Origin: Streptomyces thinghirensis
Lineage (GTDB): Bacteria; Actinomycetota; Actinomycetia; Streptomycetales; Streptomycetaceae
Reading direction: 5' to 3'
DNA length: 64,000 nt
NCBI GenBank assembly: GCA_021502835.1
Contig: JAKFGP010000016.1
Span: 1 to 64,000, forward strand
The first letter of the stretch is position 1. The number at the start of each line of letters is the position of its first letter. Under the pieces are notes generated by a model, which was not told where the DNA came from, searched no databases, and saw only the letters and a program-made list of their open reading frames with translations. This document shows, piece by piece, positions 52,760 to 62,121 of this stretch. The position numbers and the translations under genes are program-made.

Positions 52760-53557
52760 CTACATGCGGGACACGTTCCGCTCGTACACCAAACGGAGCC
52801 CCATCAGCGTCAGCCACGGCTCGTGCTCGTCGATGACCGAGGACTCGCCGAGGACCATCGGCGCCAGCCCGCCCGTCGCGATGACCGTGACCTCGTCGGG
52901 GTCGTCGGCCAGCTCGCGGGCCATGCGGTTGACGACCCCGTCGACCTGGCCGGCGAAGCCGTACACGATGCCGGACTGCATCGCCTCGACCGTGTTCTTG
53001 CCGATCACGCTCCGCGGCCGGGCCACCTCGATCTTGCGGAGCTGGGCGCCCTTGACACCGAGCGCCTCGACCGAGATCTCGATGCCGGGGGCGATGACCC
53101 CGCCGATGTACTCCCCGCGCGCGCTGACCGCGTCGAACGTCGTCGCCGTGCCGAAGTCCACGACGATCGCCGGGCCGCCGTAGAGCTCGACGGCCGCGAC
53201 CGCGTTGATGATGCGGTCGGCGCCGACCTCCCTGGGGTGGTCGGTGAGGATCGGGACGCCCGTCTTGACGCCCGGTTCGACGAGGACCGCGGGGACGTCG
53301 CCGTAGTAGCGGCGGGTGACCTCGCGCAGTTCGTGCAGGACCGAGGGGACCGTCGCGCAGATGGCGATGCCGTCGATGCCGTCGCCCAGCTCGTCGCCGA
53401 GGAGCGGGTGCATGCCCATCAGGCCCTGGAGGAGGACCGCCAGCTCGTCGGCGGTGCGGCGCGAGTCGGTGGAGATGCGCCAGTGTTCGACGATGTCCTC
53501 GCCGTCGAAGAGGCCCAGGACGGTGTGCGTGTTGCCTACGTCGATCGTCAGCAGCAT
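52760..53557 (-). CDS. coaX: Type III pantothenate kinase
   Basis: 265 residues, intact frame. Acetate/sugar-kinase fold: LLTIDVGNTHTVLGLF (phosphate loop 1), GADRIINAVAAVELYGG and IVVDFGTATTFDAVSARG (phosphate loop 2), then GVIAPGIEISVEAL. Phosphorylates pantothenate, the first step of CoA synthesis. ATG 53557. Four bases after the nadC stop; it is the last gene of the cofactor operon. No RBS is obvious, consistent with coupling. Confidence 0.95.
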   Translation of the reverse strand: MLLTIDVGNTHTVLGLFDGEDIVEHWRISTDSRRTADELAVLLQGLMGMHPLLGDELGDGIDGIAICATVPSVLHELREVTRRYYGDVPAVLVEPGVKTGVPILTDHPREVGADRIINAVAAVELYGGPAIVVDFGTATTFDAVSARGEYIGGVIAPGIEISVEALGVKGAQLRKIEVARPRSVIGKNTVEAMQSGIVYGFAGQVDGVVNRMARELADDPDEVTVIATGGLAPMVLGESSVIDEHEPWLTLMGLRLVYERNVSRM

Positions 53558-53561
53558 GGCT

Positions 53562-54541
53562 CTACTCCGCCGCTCGCAGGTCCAGGCCGATGTCCAGGAT
53601 CGGGGAGCTGTGGGTGAGGGCGCCCACGGCGAGGTAGTCGACGCCCGTGGCCGCGTACGCCTTGGCGTTGGTCAGGGTCAGGCGGCCCGAGGCCTCCAGG
53701 GCGGCCCGGCCGGCGACCAGGGCGACGGCTTCCTCGCACTCGTCCGGGGTGAAGTTGTCCAGGAGGATCAGGTCCGCACCCGCGTCCACGACCTCGCGGA
53801 GCTGATGCAGGGTGTCGACCTCGACCTCGATGGGGACGTCGGGGAAGCGCTCGCGGACGGCCCGGAAGGCCGCTGCGACGCCGCCGGCGGCCACCACGTG
53901 GTTGTCCTTGACCAGGGCGGCGTCCGAGAGGGACATGCGGTGGTTGACGCCGCCGCCGCAGCGGACGGCGAACTTCTCGAGGGAGCGCAGCCCGGGGGTC
54001 GTCTTGCGGGTGTCCCGGACCTTCGCCTTCGTGCCCTCCAGGACGTCCGCCCACGCGCGCGTGGCCGTGGCGATGCCCGACAGGCGGCACAGGAGGTTCA
54101 GCGCGCTGCGCTCGGCGGTGAGGATGTCGCGGGTGCGGGTGGTGACGGAGAGGAGCTTCTGGCCGGCTTCGACGCGGTCGCCGTCCTCGACGTGGCGTTC
54201 CACCTCGAACTCGTCCGTGCAGACGACCGACATCACCGCCTCGGCGACCCGGAGGCCGGCCACCACGCCCGCCTCACGCGCGGTGAAGTCGGCGGTGGCC
54301 ACGGCGTCCTCGGGGATGGTCGCGACCGTCGTCACGTCCACGCCGCCCGCCAGGTCCTCCTGGATGGCGAGGTTCGCGAGGTCCTCGACCTCCACGGGGT
54401 CGAGTCCGGAGTCCAGCATCAGGGCCGCGAGTGCGGGGTCGAGGCCGCACTCCATGAAGGCGTCCTCGTCGGTGTCCGCGCCGCAGGCGCAGCCGTCGCC
54501 GCAGCCTCCGGAGGATGCGAGGGGAAGGTCGGGGTGTTCAC
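53562..54541 (-). CDS. nadC: Quinolinate phosphoribosyltransferase
   Basis: Forms nicotinate mononucleotide from quinolinate and PRPP. Motifs: LNLLCRLSGIATATRAWADV, DTRKTTPGLRSLEKFAVRCG (Arg/Lys cluster of the active site), GGVNHRMSLSDAALVKDNHV and VEVDTLHQLREVVDAGADLI. The core starts at ATG 54455; a Cys-rich N-terminal extension (GGCGDGCACGADTDEDAF) continues upstream to GTG 54541 if one C of a CCCC run is spurious, giving about 326 residues. Stop is four bases before coaX; start is six bases after the nadB stop. Confidence 0.93.
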
Positions 54542-54546
54542 TGCTG

Positions 54547-56281
54547 TCACTGCTCCTGGGGACGCTGCGCCGGCTGGGGGCCGTGGGTGGTCGGGGGGAA
54601 TTCTGGCGTGTCCGTGGTGTGCACGGCGAGGGATCGGTCCGGGTTCAGGCGTACGACGATGTGGCGGCGCCACGTCGTGTCGTCGCGGTCCGCGTGGTCC
54701 TCGCGCCAGTGGCAGCCGCGGGTCTCCTCGCGCCGCGCCGCCGCGGCCACCAGGACGCGGGCCACGCAGAGGAGATTGGTGGCCTCCCAGGTGTCCACGC
54801 CCGGCTCCGGACGTCTTGCCGTTCTCGTGCAGGGCTTCGCGGGCCTCGGTGTGAAGGTGGAGCAGCTGGTCCGCCGCCCGGGTGAGGGAGTCGGCCGAGC
54901 GCAGGACGCCGGCGCCGTCGGTCATGATCCGCTGGATGGTCAGGCGGGACTCGGGCGGCAGGAGCGGGTGCGCCGGGTGGGCGGGCTGCTGGAGGGGGGC
55001 GGGTACGCGCGCGTGGAGGGTGCCGTCCGCGTGGCCGGCGGCTATGTCCGCGGCGATGCGCTCGGCGTAGACCAGGCCCTCCAGGAGTGAGTTGGAGGCC
55101 AGGCGGTTGGCGCCGTGCACACCCGTGCAGGCGACCTCGCCGCACGCGTACAGGCCGGGGACGGTCGTACGGCCGCGGGCGTCGGTGCGGACGCCGCCGG
55201 AGGCGTAGTGGGCGGCCGGGGCGACCGGGATCGGCTCGGTGACCGGGTCGATGCCGTGCGCGCGGCAGGCGGCGAGGATCGTGGGGAAGCGGTGCTCCCA
55301 CATCTCCGCGCCGAAGTGGCGCGCGTCCAGGTACATGTGCTCGGCGTCCCGCTCCTGCATGCGGCGCGTGATGCCCTTGGCGACGATGTCCCGGGGGGCG
55401 AGTTCCGCCAGTTCGTGCTGCCCCCGCATGAAGCGCACGCCGTCGGCGTCCACCAGGTGGGCGCCCTCGCCCCGTACCGCCTCCGAGACCAGGGGCTGCT
55501 GGCCCTCGGCGTCCGGACCGAGGAAGAGGACGGTGGGATGGAACTGGACGAACTCGAGGTCGCTCACCTCGGCGCCCGCGCGGAGGGCGAGCGCGACGCC
55601 GTCGCCCGTGGAGACGGACGGGTTCGTCGTCGCCGAGAAGACCTGGCCCATGCCGCCGGTGGCGAGGACGACGGCGGGGGCGTGCACCGCTCCGACGCCG
55701 TCGTGCTGGCCCTCGCCCATGACATGCAGGGTGACGCCGGCGGTGCGGCCGTCCGCGTCCGTGAGGAGGTCCAGGACGAGGGCGTTCTCGATCGTGCGCA
55801 TCCCACGCGCGCGTACCGCCTCGACCAGGGCGCGGGAGATCTCCGCTCCCGTGGCGTCGCCGCCCGCGTGGGCGATGCGGCGTCGGTGGTGGCCGCCCTC
55901 GCGGGTGAGGGCCAGGCCGCCCTCGGCGGACTCGTCGAAGTGCGCGCCGGTCTCGATGAGCCGCCGTACGGCGTCGGGGCCCTCGGTGACCAGGATGCGG
56001 ACCGCCTCCTCGTCGCACAGCCCCGCGCCTGCGACCAGGGTGTCGTCCAGGTGCTGCTCGGGGGTGTCGCCCTCGCCGAGGGCCGCCGCGATGCCGCCCT
56101 GCGCCCAGCGGGTGGAGCCGTCGTCGAGGCGGGCCTTGGTGACGACGACCGTGCGCAGACCGGCCGCCTCGCAGCGCAGGGCGGCGGTGAGGCCGGCGAC
56201 GCCGGAGCCGACGACCACCACGTCCGCGGCGATGGCCCAGCCGGGCGCGGGTGCGTGCAGTCGTATGCCTGTGCTGGTCAC
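54547..56281 (-). CDS. nadB: L-aspartate oxidase
   Basis: FAD enzyme that makes iminoaspartate for NAD synthesis. Visible: dinucleotide-binding [38 protein letters not shown], substrate-site [34 protein letters not shown] and [20 protein letters not shown]. About 577 residues. GTG 56281 overlaps the panC stop by four bases (GTGA). One indel near 54812 separates the last 85 residues ([20 protein letters not shown]). nadA is not in the window. Confidence 0.95.
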
Positions 56282-57288
56282 GAGGCGGCTCCGAAGGTTC
56301 CGAAGGTGAGGGGGACGTTGTCGATCAGCCGGGTCGCGCCGACCCGGGCGGCGACGGCGAGGACGGCCTCGCCGGTGTGGTCGTCGCCGATCTCGGTGAA
56401 GTCCGACGGGTCGACAAGGGCGAGGTAGTCCAGCTCCAGCGGCGGATCGGCGCGGGCCGCGTCGTCCAGCACCAGGTGGGCGGCGGCCCGGACGGCCGTG
56501 GCGCCGCCGGGAGCGGATGTGGCGACGGCATGGGCGTCGGCAGCCGCGCGGACTCGCCCAGGGCGCTGAGCGCCTCGGCACGCGCGTGCGTGGCGGGCAC
56601 CTCGCGGGCCCGCGCGCGCAGCGCCTCCTGGGCCGCGTGCCGGTCGAGGCCGGCGAACAGGGCCTGGGAGAGCGCGAGGGCGGTGCGGCGCTCCCGGGTC
56701 GAGAGGTAGCGGTTGCGGCTGGACAGGGCCAGCCCGTCCTCCTCGCGCACGGTGGGGACGCCGACGATCTCCACGCCGAAGTTCAGGTCGCGGACCATGC
56801 GGCGGATCAGGGCGAGCTGCTGGGCGTCCTTCTGGCCGTAGAGGGCCAGGTCGGGGCGGGTGAGGTGGAGCAGCTTGGCGACGACGGTGAGCATGCCGTC
56901 GAAGTGGCCGGGGCGCGAGGCACCCTCCAGGCGTTCGCCCATGGGACCGGCTGTGACGCGCACCTGGGGCTCGCCACCCGGGTAGACCTCGTCGACGGCG
57001 GGGGGCGAAGACGGCGTCAGCGCCCGCCCGCCCGGCGATCCCCAGGTCGGCGTCCAGGGTGCGCGGGTAGCGGTCGAGGTCCTCGCCGGCGCCGAACTGC
57101 AGCGGGTTGACGAAGACGGTGACGACGACCTCGCCGTCCGGTCCGACGAGGTCGCGGGCCGTGCGGACCAGGGTGGCGTGGCCCTCGTGCAGGGCGCCCA
57201 TGGTCATCACGACGGCCCGGCGGCCGTGCCGCACGCGCGCGTGCAGCTCGTCGGCGGTGCGCAGCAGGGCGGGCGGGGTGGTGGTCAT
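56278..57288 (-). CDS. panC: Pantothenate synthetase
   Basis: Condenses pantoate and beta-alanine. Signatures: [19 protein letters not shown] (HIGH-like), [40 protein letters not shown] and [18 protein letters not shown]. About 336 residues. ATG 57288 overlaps the DUF2520 stop (ATGA). Indels near 57010 and 56520. Together with coaX it joins CoA and NAD synthesis in one transcript. Confidence 0.94.
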   Translation of the reverse strand: MTTTPPALLRTADELHARVRHGRRAVVMTMGALHEGHATLVRTARDLVGPDGEVVVTVFVNPLQFGAGEDLDRYPRTLDADLGIAGRAGADAVFAPRRRRGLPGWRAPGARHSRSHGRTPGGCLAPRPLRRHAHRRRQAAPPHPPRPGPLRPEGRPAARPDPPHGPRPELRRGDRRRPHRARGGRAGPVQPQPLPLDPGAPHRPRALPGPVRRPRPARGPGGAARAGPRGARHARACRGAQRPGRVRAAADAHAVATSAPGGATAVRAAAHLVLDDAARADPPLELDYLALVDPSDFTEIGDDHTGEAVLAVAARVGATRLIDNVPLTFGTFGAAS

Positions 57289-58383
57289 CGGGCGTCTCCC
57301 CCGGGGCCGTCGGTGCCGTCGCTGTCGTCGGTGCCGTCGCTGTCGTCGCTGTCGTCGATGCGGTCGCTGCCGATGCCGTCCGCGCCGTAGACGCGGTCAC
57401 TGTCATCGATGCCGTCCGGGCCGTCGATGCGGTCGGTGCGGTCGGTGCGGTCCTCCGGGGCCGTGCGGTTGCCGCCGTCCGTGCCGTCGGCGAGTACCCC
57501 CCAGCAGGTCCTCGGCCAGTTCGGCTTTCAGCAGCCCGTGGTCCAGGGCCCGGTCGGCGGTCGCGCGGGCCATGGCCAGGTAGCCGGCGACGGCCTGCGG
57601 GGCGTGTGCGCGCAGTTCCACGATGTGCGCGGCGACCGTGCCCGCGTCCCCACGCGCGACGGGGCCGGTGAGGGCCGCGTCGCCGGAGCGCAGGGCGTTG
57701 TCGAGGGAGGCGCCCAGCAGCGGGCCGAGCATCCGGTCGGGGGCCTCGACGCCGGCCGTGCGCAGCAGTTCCATGGACTGGGCGACCAGGGTGACCAGGT
57801 GGTTGGCGCCCAGGGCGAGCGCGGCGTGGTACAGCGGGCGCTTGTCCTCGGCGATCCACTCCGGCTCGCCGCCCATCTCGATGACCAGGGCCTCGGCGGC
57901 CAGCCGCAGCTCCTCCGGGCGCGGTGACGCCGAAGGAGCAGCCGGCCAGGCGCTGGACGTCCACGGGGGTGCCGGTGAAGGTCATCGCCGGGTGCAGGGC
58001 CAGCGGCAGGGCGCCGGCCCGCAGCGCGGGGTCCAGGACCCTCGCGCCGTACCGCCCGGAGGTGTGCACGAGCAGCTGACCCGGTCGCACCGCGCCAGTC
58101 TCGGCGAGCCCGGTCACCAGGCCGGGCAGGGCGTCGTCGGGGACCGTCAGCAGGACCAGCTCGGCGCGCTGGAGGACCTCGGCGGGCCGCATGAGGGGCA
58201 CGTCGGGCAGCAGCGCGGCGGCACGTCGTCTGGAGGCGTCGGAGACACCGGAGACGGCCACCGGGCGGTGCCCGGCGAGCTGGAGGACGCGGCGAGCGCG
58301 GGGCCCACGCGTCCGGCGCCGACGACGCCTACGGTGAGACGCGCGGGGCGGTCCCTGGGGTCTGGCTGTGGGGTTGTGTTCAC
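57285..58383 (-). CDS. Rossmann-like DUF2520 protein
   Basis: About 366 residues. N-terminal Rossmann motif [15 protein letters not shown], then [38 protein letters not shown] and [19 protein letters not shown]2520 C-terminal domain ([20 protein letters not shown]). It ends in an Asp/Ser/Gly/Thr-rich tail encoded by nine-base repeats at about 57307-57440. Homologues are often found next to panC, suggesting a role linked to pantothenate or beta-alanine metabolism (inference). First gene of the operon: stop overlaps panC by four bases. Indels near 57930, 57500 and 58290. Confidence 0.82.
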
Positions 58384-58469
58384 GCGACGGCGGCCTTCCC
58401 GTTCCAGTCCGCTCGGGGTACCGGACGATTTCTCGTCATGTTAACGCGATTGGTTCGGGGGACGTCCGG

Positions 58470-58478
58470 TTGTCCACA
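58470..58478 (+). promoter_or_regulatory. Single DnaA-box-like 9-mer
   Basis: TTGTCCACA, matching the strong DnaA-box form, overlapping the palindrome CCACAG-G-CTGTGG. It lies in the divergent spacer between the DUF2520 and threonine aldolase genes (58384-58595), where I see nothing else. Confidence 0.4.
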
Positions 58479-58595
58479 GGCTGTGGGTTTCCGTGCGACG
58501 ACGGGGCACACCCTCACGCGCGCGTGGAAACGCGTGACGGAACTTGTGGGAAAACCCGGTGCCCGCGCCGACGTCCGCGCGGCATGATCCCCGGC

Positions 58596-59801
58596 ATGAG
58601 CGATACGGCAGCAGGACAAGCGGAGTCGGCGGAGTCGGCGAGCTCGACCGAGCCGGCGACATCGGCGGAGGACCGCGGCGCGCGGCTCCGGGAGCGGCGC
58701 GTGACCGCCCACCGCGACGCCCGGCGCACACTCGTCGGCCCGGGGTTCACGGCCACCCTGCGCGAGCGGCTCGCCCTGCTGGACGGGGCGGCCGAACTGT
58801 ACGACCTCGACGAGCCGTCCGACATCTACGGCAACGGCATCGTGGAGGCCCTGGAGGAGGAAGGTCGCCGCCCTGCTCGGCACCGAGGCCGCCGCCTTCT
58901 TCCCGACCGGCACCATGGCCCAGCAGGTGGCCCTGCGCTGCTGGGCGGGCCGCACCGGCGACCCGGTCGTCGCCCTGCACGGGCTCAGCCATCCCGAGAT
59001 GCACGAGCGCGACGCCTTCAGCCGGGTCAGCGGGCTGCGCCCGGTGCGGGTGACCAGCGAGCCCCGGCTGCCGACCGCCGACGAGGTGCGCGACTTCGAC
59101 GAGCCCTTCGGGGCACTGATGCTGGAGCTGCCGCTCAGGGAGGCCGGTTTCGTACTGCCCACCTGGGAGGAGCTCACCGAGGTCGTCGAGGCCGCACGGG
59201 AGCGCGACGCGGTGGTCCACTTCGACGGGGCCCGGCTGTGGGAGTCCACCGTCCACTTCGGCCGCCCACTGGAGGAGATCGCGGGTCTCGCGGACAGCGT
59301 GTACGTCTCGCTCTACAAGTCCCTCAAGGGCTACGGCGGCGCCGCCCTGGCCGGTCCCCGGACGCTGATCGAGGAGGCGAGGCCTGGCGGCACCGGTACG
59401 GCGGCGCGGTGTTCCAGCAGTTCCCCACGGTGCTGTCCGCCCTGGCCGGCCTGGAGCGCGAGTTGCCCCGGCTGCCGGAGTACGTGGCCCACGCGCGCGT
59501 GGTGGCCGCCGCGCTGCGGGAGGGCTTCGCGGCGGCCGGGCTGCCGTGGGCGCGGGTGCACCCCGAGGAGCCGCACACCCACGAGTTCCAGGTCTGGCTG
59601 CCGTACGACGCCGATGTGGTCGGCGAGGCCGCGGTGCGGCAGGGCGAGGAGACGGGGACCCTGCTCTTCTCCCGGGGCTGGGACACGCCCGGACCGGGAC
59701 TCGCCGTCACCGAGGTCGGGGTGGACGCGGCGGGCCTGGACTGGACGGCCGACGAGGTGAAGGCGGCGGTCGCCGCCTTCGCGGCCCGGCTGACGGGCTG
59801 A
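58596..59801 (+). CDS. Threonine aldolase-family PLP enzyme
   Basis: About 401 residues of the beta-eliminating-lyase/threonine aldolase fold. N-terminal region is longer than usual (Ala/Glu-rich). Core: LFPTGTMAQQVALRCWAGRT type substrate loop (read FFPTGTMAQQVALR), VVHFDGARLWESTVHFGRPL with the PLP-ring Asp, and the Schiff-base Lys in VYVSLYKSLKGYGGAAL. Cleaves threonine or a related beta-hydroxy amino acid. ATG 58596. Indels near 58865 and 59385. Confidence 0.87.
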   Translation: MSDTAAGQAESAESASSTEPATSAEDRGARLRERRVTAHRDARRTLVGPGFTATLRERLALLDGAAELYDLDEPSDIYGNGIVEALEEEGRRPARHRGRRLLPDRHHGPAGGPALLGGPHRRPGRRPARAQPSRDARARRLQPGQRAAPGAGDQRAPAADRRRGARLRRALRGTDAGAAAQGGRFRTAHLGGAHRGRRGRTGARRGGPLRRGPAVGVHRPLRPPTGGDRGSRGQRVRLALQVPQGLRRRRPGRSPDADRGGEAWRHRYGGAVFQQFPTVLSALAGLERELPRLPEYVAHARVVAAALREGFAAAGLPWARVHPEEPHTHEFQVWLPYDADVVGEAAVRQGEETGTLLFSRGWDTPGPGLAVTEVGVDAAGLDWTADEVKAAVAAFAARLTG

Positions 59802-59829
59802 ACGGCGGCGCGCCCGGCGGCCGCCCGCG

Positions 59830-60045
59830 TCAGCCGAGAACCCGCGGCCGCGGGGACCACCACCGGCGCAGGGCGCGCCGCACGCGGCCGTGCGCCGGGC
59901 GGCCGGCGAGCACGGCCCGGAACCGGCGGCGGTCGTGCCACTCGCGCACGACCCGCCGGTCGTGGGTGCCGGGCGCGGGCGGTGCGGGCTCGCCGAGCTG
60001 CCGGGCACGGTAGGTGTCAAGGAGGTACTGCTGCGTGATGCTCAT
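59830..60045 (-). CDS. Small Arg-rich protein, unknown
   Basis: 71 residues, MSITQQYLLDTYRARQLGEP, then a strongly basic C-terminus (RRALRRWWSPRPRVLG). No recognised domain. Start ATG 60045 is preceded by GGAGG-rich sequence. Divergent from the ArsR-type gene; the palindrome at 60172-60198 lies between the two, so it may be a target of that regulator. Confidence 0.6.
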   Translation of the reverse strand: MSITQQYLLDTYRARQLGEPAPPAPGTHDRRVVREWHDRRRFRAVLAGRPAHGRVRRALRRWWSPRPRVLG

Positions 60046-60171
60046 GGGGATCGCCTTCTCGGAGGAGGTGGAAGGGGAAAAGTGAGTGGGAGGGGAAGTG
60101 AGTGGGAGGGGGAACGGGCTCCGCGACTGCCCCGGTGACTCCAGACTGCTCCGGTACGGCTCCGCGGTCGC

Positions 60172-60198
60172 GCCGATTGACGGCGGCGGTCAATCGGC
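60172..60198. promoter_or_regulatory. Candidate ArsR operator
   Basis: Perfect inverted repeat GCCGATTGAC - 7 bases (GGCGGCG) - GTCAATCGGC, 37 bases ahead of the ArsR-type start and 127 bases ahead of the divergent small gene. Upstream (about 60080-60115) is a two-unit GTGAGTGGGAGGGG repeat. Confidence 0.7.
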
Positions 60199-60234
60199 GG
60201 CGGCGTTGTCGGTGGCGGGGTGCACCATGAGGGC

Positions 60235-61341
60235 ATGAGCGTGCGCATCGACATCGCGGGGCTGCGGCCGGAGAGGATCGCCGTCGTGCCCTCACCCCTG
60301 GCCGAGCTGGGGATGGCGCTGCACGCGCTGTCCGAACCGGGGCACCACCCGGGCCTCCAGGGCTGGGCGACGGGGGTGACCGCCCGGCTCGACTCGCATC
60401 TGGCCGACCGGATGTGCGAGGCCGACTTCCTGTGGCGGACGACCTTCTCGGACCTGTTCATGCCGTTCGCCGGCGTGCCCGGCCGCAGCACGCTGCCCGG
60501 CGCCACCCTCGCCGAGGACCTGGACCTGCTCGACAAGCTGTCCGACGAGCAGTTCGTGGACGCGGCACTTGAGTTCACCTGTGCCCTGCCCTACGGCACC
60601 GGTGGGGCCTCCGCGCTGACGGACGCCGAGGTGCGCCGCCGCGCGCTTGACCTGGCCGCCGCGCGCGGACCGCAACAGCTGCGCTTCAGCGAGCGGCTGC
60701 TGGCCGATCCGCCGCTGATCCGCGGCTGGCTGCGGCAGTTCGCGCAGGACTGCGACGAGGCGTTCTTCGCGGAGGCCTGGTCGCGGCTGCGCCACCAGCT
60801 CGCGGCGGACGCCCGCCACAAGACGGACCTGCTGCACCGCAAGGGCCTCGCCGAGGCGCTGGCCGCCGTGTCCCCGGCGGTCACGCTGGACGAGAGCGCC
60901 GCGCGGATCACGGTCGACAAGCTGGGCGACGGCCGTTCGGCGACGGCGGACGGCGGGCTCCTGCTCGTCCCGACGAGTCTGGGCTGGCCGCATCTGATGG
61001 TCCTGCACCGGCACGACTGGCAGCCGGTGCTGCACTACCCCGTCGGCTCCCCCGAGCTGGCCTCGCCGCCGTCGGTCGAGCAGCTCACGCTGCGGATGAC
61101 CGCGCTGTCCCACCCGGTCCGGATGCGGATCTGCCGCCATCTGGCCCGCAGCGCTTACACCACGAGCGAGCTGGCGCAGGCGCACGGCATGACGGCCCCG
61201 GAGATATCCCGGCACCTGGGCGTGCTGAAGAAGGCCGGCCTGATCACCACCCGCCGCCGCGGACGGTACGTCCTGCACCAGCTGGACGTGACGGTGGTGG
61301 CCCGGCTGGGCAGCGACTTCCTGGAGGGCATCCTCCGGTAG
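60235..61341 (+). CDS. ArsR-family regulator with DUF5937
   Basis: 368 residues, intact frame. A long N-terminal domain (ERIAVVPSPLAELGMALHAL; MCEADFLWRTTFSDLFMPFA) matches the DUF5937 type, and the C-terminus is a winged helix (LRMTALSHPVRMRICRHLAR; TTSELAQAHGMTAPEISRHL; KKAGLITTRRRGRYVLHQL). Probably senses a ligand through the N-terminal domain; autoregulation through the adjacent palindrome is likely. ATG 60235. Confidence 0.87.
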   Translation: MSVRIDIAGLRPERIAVVPSPLAELGMALHALSEPGHHPGLQGWATGVTARLDSHLADRMCEADFLWRTTFSDLFMPFAGVPGRSTLPGATLAEDLDLLDKLSDEQFVDAALEFTCALPYGTGGASALTDAEVRRRALDLAAARGPQQLRFSERLLADPPLIRGWLRQFAQDCDEAFFAEAWSRLRHQLAADARHKTDLLHRKGLAEALAAVSPAVTLDESAARITVDKLGDGRSATADGGLLLVPTSLGWPHLMVLHRHDWQPVLHYPVGSPELASPPSVEQLTLRMTALSHPVRMRICRHLARSAYTTSELAQAHGMTAPEISRHLGVLKKAGLITTRRRGRYVLHQLDVTVVARLGSDFLEGILR

Positions 61342-61377
61342 CCGCCGTGCGGCCGGTCGGGCGCCCGTCGCGGGGTG

Positions 61378-62052
61378 TCAGCCCTGTCCCCCGCCCGCCC
61401 GCACCAGCCCGGTCTCGTAGGCGAGGACCACCACCTGCACCCGGTCCCGCAGGCCCAGCTTGGTCAGGATGCGGCCCACGTGCGTCTTCACGGTCGCCTC
61501 CGACAGCACGAGCCGGGCCGCGATCTCGCCGTTGGACAGCCCCTGCGCGACCAGCACCATCACCTCGCGCTCCCGCTCGGTGAGCCGCTGGAGTTCCTTG
61601 TGCCGGGGCTCCTGACCGGTGGCCGGCAGCATCGGCGCGAACCGGTCCAGGAGCCGGCGCGTGGTCGAGGGGGCGACCACCGCGTCGCCGCTGTGCACGG
61701 AGCGGATCGCGGCGAGCAGCTCGCCCGGCGGCACGTCCTTGAGCATGAAGCCGGAGGCGCCCGCCTTCAGCGCCGAGAAGGCGTACTCGTCGAGGTCGAA
61801 GGTGGTCAGGATCAGCACCTTCGGCGCGGCCGGGTCCACACAGATCCGGCTGGTGGTCTCGACGCCGTCGAGCTTGGGCATGCGGACGTCCATCAGGACG
61901 ACGTCCACGGCCGTCGAACGCAGCACCTGGAGGGCCTCGACGCCGTCGCCCGCCTCCGCGACGACCTCCATGTCCGGCTGGGCCGCCAGCACCATCCGGA
62001 ACCCGGTGCGCAGCAGCACCTGGTCGTCGACGAGCATTACGCGGATCGCCAT
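61378..62052 (-). CDS. NarL-type response regulator
   Basis: 224 residues, intact frame. Receiver: RVMLVDDQVLLRTGFRMVLA, phospho-Asp in VVLMDVRMPKLDG, Lys in ASGFMLKDVPPG. LuxR HTH: LTEREREVMVLVAQGLSNGE and ARLVLSEATVKTHVGRIL. ATG 62052, 69 bases after the kinase stop, same strand. Pairs with the kinase upstream. Confidence 0.93.
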   Translation of the reverse strand: MAIRVMLVDDQVLLRTGFRMVLAAQPDMEVVAEAGDGVEALQVLRSTAVDVVLMDVRMPKLDGVETTSRICVDPAAPKVLILTTFDLDEYAFSALKAGASGFMLKDVPPGELLAAIRSVHSGDAVVAPSTTRRLLDRFAPMLPATGQEPRHKELQRLTEREREVMVLVAQGLSNGEIAARLVLSEATVKTHVGRILTKLGLRDRVQVVVLAYETGLVRAGGGQG

Positions 62053-62121
62053 CGGCGCCTCTTCCTTGCGGGCTTACAGGCTTACAGGTGTAAACGCGGT
62101 ACGTGCGTATGAGCGCGGGTG

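Noticed and set aside
54419..56581. Long minus-strand frame spanning nadB and both neighbours
   Set aside because: The nadB part is real, but its ends are off-frame nadC and panC sequence; true starts and stops overlap by a few bases instead.
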